This document shows, in pieces, positions 1 through 4,894 of a stretch of DNA of 5,848 bases (positions within the stretch are counted from its first letter, which is position 1; the number at the start of each line of letters is the position of its first letter). The stretch lies in contig SPLB01000175.1 of assembly GCA_004566265.1 (NCBI GenBank), positions 1-5,848 of the forward strand, in the 5' to 3' direction. The notes under the pieces are model-generated. The model saw nothing but the letters and a program-made list of their open reading frames with translations. It searched no databases and was not told where the DNA came from. Source of the stretch: Paracoccaceae bacterium (GTDB taxonomy: Bacteria > Pseudomonadota > Alphaproteobacteria > Rhodobacterales > Rhodobacteraceae). The translations under genes and the position numbers were made by a program.

Positions 1-140
1 AATTGCATTTTAGGTGTTTAAATATTGGTTTTAGCACTTCGTTAGAACTCATTCGACTAATTTCCTTCCTGCACGCCCAACAGGGTGTGGCGCTGAAGCC
101 AAAGGGTGGACGCAAGAGCCTCGCTAAATCGCGAACAATA

Positions 141-155
141 GCCCCACAATGGGGC
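141..155 (+). other. Small hairpin in the flagellin leader
   Basis: A perfect 6-bp inverted repeat (GCCCCA, 3-base loop CAA, TGGGGC) lies about 50 bases before the flagellin start. It has no following T-run, so it is unlikely to be a terminator. If transcribed it would sit in the 5' untranslated region, where it could affect mRNA stability. The rest of 1-205 shows no gene I can support. I also could not find a convincing flagellar sigma28 promoter or a clear sigma70 or sigma54 promoter there. Confidence 0.4.
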
Positions 156-191
156 AAGGATACGTACAGGAGTCAAAGCGCTCCTTGATCG

Positions 192-196
192 AAGGA
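192..196 (+). promoter_or_regulatory. Ribosome binding site of the flagellin gene
   Basis: AAGGA lies 9 bases before the GTG at 206. It decides the start codon: the protein then begins MSSILTNN, the conserved N-terminus of this flagellin family, and no ATG fits that position. Confidence 0.8.
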
Positions 197-205
197 AACT
201 GAGCT

Positions 206-1054
206 GTGTCCAGCATTTTGACCAACAACGGCGCAATGGTTGCGCTGCAGACTCTCAAGTCAGTCAACGACAACCTAGATGAGATCCAGTCCGCCATCTC
301 CACCGGTAAGGAAGTTGGCAAAGCCAAAGACAACGCGGCTGTATGGGCGATTTCCAAAACCATGGAAGCCGACATTTCTGGTTTTGAAGCCATCGAAGAT
401 GGACTGGCCATTGGCGAGGCCACCGTTGGCGTTGCCTCGGCCGCATCAGAGCAGATCGTTGAAACCCTGAGAGAGATGAAGAAACTGATCGTTTCGGCCC
501 AGTCTGAGAACGTGGACCACGGCAAAATTCAGAATGACATCGCCTCCAAGGTCGCACAGATCGAATCCATCATCTCTGCTGCCCAGTTCAACGGGGCAAA
601 TCTTTTGAAGACCGAAATTGACGGCGGCACGACCACTCAGTTGGGTATTCTTGCCTCTTTGGATCGTGCAGGGTCTGGCGGCACTGTCACAGCGGTTGAG
701 ATCACGATTGCAAGCGTAAACTTCGAAGACAAGTTAGACTTTTCTGCTTCGCTGACTGCGATTGCCGACTCGACAACTGCTGCTACGGCTCTGGGACAAA
801 TCGAAACACTGCTGAATGTTGCAATCACAGGGGCTGCGGCACTGGGTGCCAGTATGGCCCGTCTGGAAGACCAATCTGACTTTGTGTCCAACCTCGTTGA
901 CTCCATGACATCAGGGGTTTCCACCATGAGGGACACGAATATGGAAGAGGCGTCTGCCCGTCTGCAGGCGCTGCAGACCCAACAGGAACTGGCTGTTCAG
1001 TCGCTCACAATTGCCAACGAAGCACCGAGCACCCTGCTGCAACTGTTCCAGTAA
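206..1054 (+). CDS. fliC: Flagellin (filament subunit), GTG start
   Basis: Flagellin of 282 residues, the structural subunit of the flagellar filament, exported through the flagellar type III apparatus; accordingly there is no signal peptide and no cysteine. The N-terminal D0/D1 helices cover about residues 1-135, including the family pattern STGKEVGKAKDNAAVWAIS (32-50) and AAQFNGANLL (125-134). The central variable part (about 136-195) is short, as in many alphaproteobacterial flagellins, so the outer D2/D3 domains are largely absent. The C-terminal D1/D0 helices (about 196-282) include QSDFVSNLVDSM (223-234) and end ALQTQQELAVQSLTIAN...LLQLF. The GTG start is fixed by an AAGGA site 9 bases upstream and by the conserved N-terminus. 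No flaF, flbT or other flagellar gene follows; the next gene is convergent nadC, so on the visible side the gene stands alone. It could be the main flagellin or one of several paralogues. Product certain; paralogue identity unknown. Confidence 0.97.
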   Translation: MSSILTNNGAMVALQTLKSVNDNLDEIQSAISTGKEVGKAKDNAAVWAISKTMEADISGFEAIEDGLAIGEATVGVASAASEQIVETLREMKKLIVSAQSENVDHGKIQNDIASKVAQIESIISAAQFNGANLLKTEIDGGTTTQLGILASLDRAGSGGTVTAVEITIASVNFEDKLDFSASLTAIADSTTAATALGQIETLLNVAITGAAALGASMARLEDQSDFVSNLVDSMTSGVSTMRDTNMEEASARLQALQTQQELAVQSLTIANEAPSTLLQLFQ

Positions 1055-1063
1055 CAGATGCTT

Positions 1064-1088
1064 GAGGCCGGGCGCTGGGGGCGCCTCG
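1064..1088 (+). terminator. GC-rich stem-loop after flagellin (possible first terminator)
   Basis: GGCGC-TGGGG-GCGCC forms a 5-bp stem (1071-1085), and an alternative pairing of GAGGC with GCCTC (1064-1068 and 1083-1087) is possible. It begins 10 bases after the flagellin stop. The following sequence (TCGGTTCTC) is only weakly T-rich, so it may stabilise the mRNA end or be a weak terminator ahead of the stronger one at 1115. Confidence 0.4.
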
Positions 1089-1114
1089 GTTCTCAGTTAT
1101 CTTTATCGGCCTTC

Positions 1115-1144
1115 AAACCGGCGTGGGGGACCCCCGCCGGTTTT
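1115..1144 (+). terminator. Rho-independent terminator between convergent flagellin and nadC
   Basis: A perfect 9-bp stem, AAACCGGCG (1115-1123) with CGCCGGTTT (1135-1143), encloses a loop whose G-run and C-run can extend the pairing. It runs into TTTT (1141-1144) on the + strand, the form expected for terminating flagellin transcription. Read on the - strand, the stem begins 8 bases after the nadC stop and also ends in T residues (TTT), so it probably serves both convergent units. Confidence 0.85.
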
Positions 1145-1151
1145 CTGCGGC

Positions 1152-2000
1152 TTAGAAATCCAAACCCAGATCAATCGTGCGCGCGGAATGCGTCAGGGCC
1201 CCGGAAGATATGTAGTCAACGCCGGTCGCCGCAACGGAGGCGACCCGCTCGAGGGTCACATTGCCGCTTGCTTCTGTGTGCATGCGGCCTGCAACCATCG
1301 CGACGGCCTTACGCAGCATGTCATTGTCCATATTGTCCAAAAGCACCACATCGGCACCGCCAACAGTTAGCACCTCTTCTAACTGATCCAGTTGGTCGAC
1401 CTCAATTTCCACCGCCATCATATGCGAGGCTTGGGCTTTTGTTGCTTCAAGAACCGGACGCACGCCACCGGCAGCGGCAATATGGTTGTCTTTAATCAGG
1501 ATCGCATCTGAAAGCGAATAGCGGTGATTGAAACCACCACCATGTAGCACCGCCATTTTTTCGGCAATGCGCAGACCAGGCGTGGTTTTACGGGTGCAGG
1601 TGATACGGGTCATGGTGCCCTGGGTCGCGGCCACAAAGCCAGCTGTTTTGGTTGCAATTCCGGTCAGACGGCCGGCAAAGTTCAGGGCAACGCGTTCCCC
1701 AGTCAAGATAGACGCGGCAGAGCCATGAACCTCCATCAGGGTTTCGCCGGATTTGCAGCGTTGACCATCGGCCACAAGTGTCTTGATCTCGAGCGTGGGG
1801 TCGACCAGACGGAAGGCCAGTGCCGCGACCTGCATGCCCGACACAACGGCATCTTCGCGCGCGTTCATTTTTGCAGCGAAGATGGTGTCGGCGGGCACAA
1901 CGGTGCGCGTGGTAATATCGCCGTAGCTGCCCAAATCCTCCAACAGCGCTGTGCGCACCATTGGTTCAAGGATCAGGTCGGGAAGGGCGGAATGGATCAT
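1152..2000 (-). CDS. nadC: Nicotinate-nucleotide pyrophosphorylase, carboxylating (quinolinate phosphoribosyltransferase)
   Basis: Converts quinolinate and PRPP to nicotinic acid mononucleotide, CO2 and pyrophosphate, the third step of de novo NAD synthesis; cytoplasmic. The 282 residues are a normal length. Landmarks of the family: EDLG..GDITT (21-31, N-terminal domain), LTGERVALN (99-107), the quinolinate-binding TRKTTPGLR (136-144), HRYSLSDA (159-166, usually HR-x-GL-x-DA), IKDNH (169-173), VEIEV (197-201), LLDN with the acidic residue D222, and the phosphate-binding end ISSGALTHSA (264-273). The start chosen is the ATG at 2000, one base after the nadB stop (TGACATG), with a weak GAG 7 bases upstream. 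The same frame is open to another ATG at 2039 inside nadB, but the added 13 residues do not resemble NadC. The tight spacing implies translational coupling to nadB. It is the last gene of the operon, ending just before the shared terminator. Confidence 0.97.
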   Translation of the reverse strand: MIHSALPDLILEPMVRTALLEDLGSYGDITTRTVVPADTIFAAKMNAREDAVVSGMQVAALAFRLVDPTLEIKTLVADGQRCKSGETLMEVHGSAASILTGERVALNFAGRLTGIATKTAGFVAATQGTMTRITCTRKTTPGLRIAEKMAVLHGGGFNHRYSLSDAILIKDNHIAAAGGVRPVLEATKAQASHMMAVEIEVDQLDQLEEVLTVGGADVVLLDNMDNDMLRKAVAMVAGRMHTEASGNVTLERVASVAATGVDYISSGALTHSARTIDLGLDF

Positions 2001-2001
2001 G

Positions 2002-3558
2002 TCAGGTCTCACAAACCTTGGCCCGCAGGGCGAGCGCATCTGTCAACAAAAGGCGGGAACGGTGGCCCGGCCCGAGCGCGGGATAATCGGTGCGCGCGTG
2101 GGCGCCGCGACTTTCTTCACGCAGCAAGGCAGCTGCTGCAATCAGGGTGGCAGTGGCACACATGTTTAAAAAATTCTGATCACCCTGATGATCGGCCTCG
2201 AGAGCCGCGATGCGACGAAGTGCGGTCGTCAGCCCCTCGCCGGTGCGCTGCACGCCGACATAAAGTGTCATGCACTTGCGCAGCGCGCTGACAGCTTTGT
2301 CCTCCCTCGGCCGTGCGTGCGGGTCGAACTTCAGCGCGACACGACTGTTTCCCAAATCACTGGGGCATTGTGTCTGAATATCAAGAGCGCTGAGACGCGC
2401 AAACACCAGCGCCTCCAGCAATCCATTTGAAGCCAATCGGTTGGCTCCATGCAACCCGGTCGAGGACGCTTCGCCACAAACCCAAAGGTTGCCGAGGGTG
2501 GTCCGTCCATCCAGATCGCAGGCGATGCCACCCATGTGAAAATGCGCGGCGGCTGCAACCGGGATCGGGTCTCTAACCGGGTCGATGCCATTTCGGGCGC
2601 AGGCTTTGGCAACGGCGGGGAAATCAGTTAGAATACGTTTCCCAAGCGCATCTCGCGTGTCGAGCACCGGGCGACGATCCGCCTGCCATTCACTAAAAAT
2701 TGCACGCGCCACAATATCGCGGGGCGCAAGTTCGGCATCCGGATGCACCGCCATCATGAAGCGTTCCCCCGCCGCATTGGTCAAAATTGCGCCCTCCCCC
2801 CGAAGGGCTTCGGTTGCCAAAGGGGCAGGATCTTCACCGACATCCATTGCGGTAGGGTGGAACTGGACAAATTCGGCATCCGCGATTTCGGCGCCTGCAC
2901 GGGCGGCCATACCAATGACTTGTCCCCGGATGCGCGGCGGGTTGGTGGTTGTCTGATAGAGCCCGCCGGAACCGCCGCCGGCCAACAAATAGGCCCGTCC
3001 GCGCAGGATCACAGGGGCTGATCCTCCGGTGGCTGAGGATTGAATTTCAACGCCGCAGACCTTGCCTGCTTCGACGTCGAGCCGCGTGGCCATTGCGCCT
3101 TCAAGCACCTGAATCCGTTTAGTTTTGCGTACCTTTTCAATAAGAGCAGCCATGATTGCCGCGCCGGCCTGATCCCCCTTGACGCGAACGACACGGGCAA
3201 AACTGTGCGCGGCTTCATGCGAAAGCACATATTCCCCGTCCTCGGTGCGGTCAAATGGGGTCCCGAGGGTTGTCAGATCAAGGATATGCGCGCGGGCCTC
3301 GCGGGTGACCAAATGTGCGACATCTGGATCCACCGTTCCGGCGCCTGCGGACTCAGTGTCTCTGGCATGAGAGGCCGGGCTGTCGGCGGTGTCCATTGCA
3401 GCCGCCACCCCGCCCTGCGCCCAGGCAGAGCTGGCACCATGGCCCAAAGGTTCGGGCGAGATCATCACAACCGGCAGCGGGGAGAGCTTGAGCGCTGCAT
3501 AAAGCGCACCCAGCCCAGCCCCGACAATCACGACCTGCTCGGTTTTTATTTGCTCCAT
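2002..3558 (-). CDS. nadB: L-aspartate oxidase
   Basis: FAD-dependent oxidation of L-aspartate to iminoaspartate, the first step of de novo NAD synthesis; members of the family can use oxygen or fumarate as acceptor. 518 residues, slightly shorter than the about 540 of the E. coli enzyme. The N-terminal FAD-binding Rossmann motif is VVIVGAGLGAL (9-19), followed by SSAWAQGGVAA (43-53) and DSPASHARDT (59-68), both typical of NadB. LSHEAAHS (112-119) is the active-site segment, EFVQFHPTA (229-237) and EALRGEGA (250-257) line the flavin and substrate site, LAPRDIVARA (277-286) carries the conserved arginine, HFHMGGI (339-345) the conserved histidine, and GEASSTGLHGANRLASN (362-378) closes the FAD site. 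A helical C-terminal domain of the succinate dehydrogenase/fumarate reductase flavoprotein type follows from about 415. The HPTA and RGEGA motifs are shared with fumarate reductase flavoproteins, but position between nadA and nadC settles the identity. The ATG is 7 bases after the nadA stop, with only a weak GGGAA site 12 bases upstream, so its translation probably depends on nadA. Confidence 0.97.
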   Translation of the reverse strand: MEQIKTEQVVIVGAGLGALYAALKLSPLPVVMISPEPLGHGASSAWAQGGVAAAMDTADSPASHARDTESAGAGTVDPDVAHLVTREARAHILDLTTLGTPFDRTEDGEYVLSHEAAHSFARVVRVKGDQAGAAIMAALIEKVRKTKRIQVLEGAMATRLDVEAGKVCGVEIQSSATGGSAPVILRGRAYLLAGGGSGGLYQTTTNPPRIRGQVIGMAARAGAEIADAEFVQFHPTAMDVGEDPAPLATEALRGEGAILTNAAGERFMMAVHPDAELAPRDIVARAIFSEWQADRRPVLDTRDALGKRILTDFPAVAKACARNGIDPVRDPIPVAAAAHFHMGGIACDLDGRTTLGNLWVCGEASSTGLHGANRLASNGLLEALVFARLSALDIQTQCPSDLGNSRVALKFDPHARPREDKAVSALRKCMTLYVGVQRTGEGLTTALRRIAALEADHQGDQNFLNMCATATLIAAAALLREESRGAHARTDYPALGPGHRSRLLLTDALALRAKVCET

Positions 3559-3565
3559 CGGCGGT

Positions 3566-4621
3566 TTATATTCCCAATTGGCGCGACAGGTCGATCATAC
3601 GCTGCACGGACAGGCGTGCCTTCTTGGCGACCTCGGCGTCAACTTCCACCTGGCCTTCCATGCTGTGCAGCGACCATAGTACTTTCTCCAAAGTAATTTT
3701 TTTCATGTAGGGGCACATGTTGCAGGGGCCGACAAAGTCCACTTCTGGCAGCGAGTCTGCAATGTTGGACGCCATGGAGCATTCGGTTATTAGCATGGCC
3801 TTGTCCGGCTTCTCATCGGTTACGTATTTTATGATCCCGCTGGTGGAACCGGAGAAGTCGGCTTCATTCACGACATCTGGCGGGCATTCAGGGTGGGCAA
3901 TTAAGCGGGTGCCGGGGTTCCATTCGCGGAAGTCACGCAGGTCTTGTGCCGTGTATTGTTCGTGGACAATGCAGGATCCTTCCCACCAGACAACCTTTTT
4001 CTGCGGTACATCGCGGGCGACGTTTTGGGCAAGATACTGGTCAGGCGTCATGATCACAGTGTGGCTGTCCTGTGCTGCCACGATCTGGGCCGCATTGGAC
4101 GATGTGCAGCAAATGTCAGAGGCGGCTTTGACCTCGGCGGTGGTGTTTACATAGGATACCACAGGCGCGCCAGGATAGCGGCTTCGTATGTCTTCGACGC
4201 CTTCAGCGGTGATCGATTCCGCCAGGCTGCAGCCAGCGTCCATATCGGGCATGAGTACGGTTTTCGAGGGACTAAGGATTTTGGAGGTTTCTGCCATAAA
4301 ATGCACGCCACACTGGACGATCACATCGGCGTCCACTTCGGTAGCCTTGATCGCCAGTTGCAGGCTGTCGCCCACAAAGTCCGAAATCCCGTGAAAGATC
4401 TCCGGTGTCATATAGTTGTGGCCAAGAATGACCGCATTGCGCTCTTTTTTCAGGGTATTGATGGCTTTGACATAGGGGGCGTAGATCGCCCAATCCGGAG
4501 GAGAAACCACCCGGTCCATACGGTCATAGATGTGGCCCATACTAGCGGCCAGTTTCGCTGAAGGGGTTAGGTCATAATGGTCGGCCAATGTAGAACGCAT
4601 GTGTGACAGGTCGAGGGGCAT
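3566..4621 (-). CDS. nadA: Quinolinate synthase A ([4Fe-4S] enzyme)
   Basis: Condenses iminoaspartate with dihydroxyacetone phosphate to quinolinate, the second step of de novo NAD synthesis, using an oxygen-sensitive [4Fe-4S] cluster; works with NadB. With the ATG at 4621 it has 351 residues. Recognisable blocks: ILGHNYM (65-71), VGDSLQLA (83-90), VQCGVHFMAET (102-112), PDMDAGCSLAES (125-136), YVNTTAEVKA (157-166), SDICCTSSNA (168-177), WWEGSCIVHE (212-221), AHPECP (242-247), STSGII (259-264), and CNMCPYMKKITL (300-311) near the end. By comparison with the long B. subtilis-type NadA, the cluster ligands are probably Cys104, Cys217 and Cys300 or Cys303. The start is set by AAGGGAG 9 bases upstream; the frame runs open to a GTG at 4684, but the added 21 residues match nothing in the family. 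It is the first gene of the operon, behind a promoter about 160 bases upstream and a leader with inverted repeats. Confidence 0.97.
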   Translation of the reverse strand: MPLDLSHMRSTLADHYDLTPSAKLAASMGHIYDRMDRVVSPPDWAIYAPYVKAINTLKKERNAVILGHNYMTPEIFHGISDFVGDSLQLAIKATEVDADVIVQCGVHFMAETSKILSPSKTVLMPDMDAGCSLAESITAEGVEDIRSRYPGAPVVSYVNTTAEVKAASDICCTSSNAAQIVAAQDSHTVIMTPDQYLAQNVARDVPQKKVVWWEGSCIVHEQYTAQDLRDFREWNPGTRLIAHPECPPDVVNEADFSGSTSGIIKYVTDEKPDKAMLITECSMASNIADSLPEVDFVGPCNMCPYMKKITLEKVLWSLHSMEGQVEVDAEVAKKARLSVQRMIDLSRQLGI

Positions 4622-4630
4622 CAGGTTTGT

Positions 4631-4637
4631 CTCCCTT
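4631..4637 (-). promoter_or_regulatory. Ribosome binding site of nadA, inside a short hairpin
   Basis: AAGGGAG lies 9 bases before the nadA ATG and is the strongest site in the operon; nadB and nadC have weak ones. Its GGGA is the 3' arm of a small inverted repeat, TCCC-AAAA-GGGA (4632-4643 on the complementary strand), which could partly cover it in the mRNA. Confidence 0.8.
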
Positions 4638-4647
4638 TTGGGATATG

Positions 4648-4682
4648 GCACCGCGGGGTCCCACGCATTGAAAGCGCGGTGC
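4648..4682 (-). repeat. 8-bp inverted repeat in the nadA leader
   Basis: GCACCGCG and CGCGGTGC are perfect complements separated by 19 bases, ending 10 bases before the nadA ribosome binding site. It may be an RNA stem in the leader or a protein-binding dyad. It has no T-run and is too close to the gene to be an ordinary upstream terminator. One arm lies inside the loop of the longer repeat at 4657-4748, so the two stems compete. Confidence 0.5.
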
Positions 4683-4748
4683 ACGGCGTCGGAAGGGGCT
4701 CATCCGAAGTCTGAAGTCTGGCGCGAACCCAATTGCAAGCGCGGGACC
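4657..4748 (-). repeat. 10-bp inverted repeat spanning the nadA leader
   Basis: On the nadA-strand RNA, GGUCCCGCGC (4748-4739) pairs with GCGUGGGACC (4666-4657) over 10 bp with one G-U pair and a 72-base loop. On the opposite strand that wobble position becomes an A-C mismatch, so the pairing fits transcription toward nadA better. Function is unknown and chance is possible in GC-rich DNA. Confidence 0.45.
4706..4719. repeat. 7-bp tandem direct repeat in the nadA leader
   Basis: GAAGTCT occurs twice head to tail (4706-4712 and 4713-4719). It lies between the arms of the 10-bp inverted repeat. It may be a chance duplication or part of a binding site; no known regulator motif was recognised. 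Confidence 0.5.
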
Positions 4749-4777
4749 GAGTGCCTCCGGTTGATGTTTGGGACAGG

Positions 4778-4806
4778 CTTATAGGGATAGCAAAGCCCGT
4801 GGTCCA
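4778..4806 (-). promoter_or_regulatory. Sigma70-like promoter for nadABC
   Basis: Reading the - strand, TGGACC (4806-4801, four of six matches to the -35 consensus) is followed after exactly 17 bases by TATAAG (4783-4778, five of six to the -10 consensus). Transcription would begin near 4771, giving a leader of about 150 bases before the nadA ATG. It is the best promoter match seen in the intergenic region and lies downstream of the stop of the preceding same-strand gene. GCGC-GTT-GCGC (4807-4817) directly abuts the -35 box and an imperfect palindrome GGTTAGCGCAAACC lies at 4853-4866; either could bind a regulator. Confidence 0.6.
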
Positions 4807-4894
4807 GCGCGTTGCGCGGTCTTGCCTTGGTAGAATTGGAGGTTTTCGTGGTGGTTAGCGCAAACCTTGTCCAGAGAAAGTCTGGGTCTGGCCT

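Noticed and set aside
3..188. Open frame of 61 codons on the + strand before flagellin
   Set aside because: No recognisable domain, no good ribosome binding site visible at the start, and it ends in the flagellin leader; a chance frame.
1..205. Flagellar sigma28, sigma54 or sigma70 promoter before flagellin
   Set aside because: Looked for the GCCGATAA-type -10 element, the TGGCAC...TTGC pair and good -35/-10 pairs; none fits well enough to call. A TTGCAT at 3-8 has no -10 at proper spacing.
124..525. Open frame of 133 codons on the - strand overlapping flagellin
   Set aside because: It lies antisense to a certain flagellin gene and its composition (Ser- and Ala-rich) is what the reverse of that gene gives.
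2001..2039. Upstream ATG extending NadC by 13 residues
   Set aside because: The extension reads the end of nadB in another frame and does not resemble NadC; the ATG at 2000 gives the usual N-terminus and operon spacing.
1725..2291. Open frame of 188 codons on the + strand across nadC and nadB
   Set aside because: Antisense to two clear enzymes, no family resemblance; a shadow frame common in GC-rich DNA. The same holds for those at 2585-2956, 3040-3696, 3717-4154 and 3944-4561.
4622..4684. Upstream GTG extending NadA by 21 residues
   Set aside because: The extension crosses the strong ribosome binding site and the inverted repeat, and has no family likeness.
4545..4703. Upstream reading frame in the nadA leader starting at ATG 4703 (- strand) and overlapping the nadA start
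   Set aside because: It lacks a convincing ribosome binding site and its peptide has no attenuator-like run of regulatory codons.
4599..4784. Open frame of 61 codons on the + strand over the nadA leader and promoter
   Set aside because: No ribosome binding site or domain, and it covers the promoter, leader and start of nadA on the other strand.
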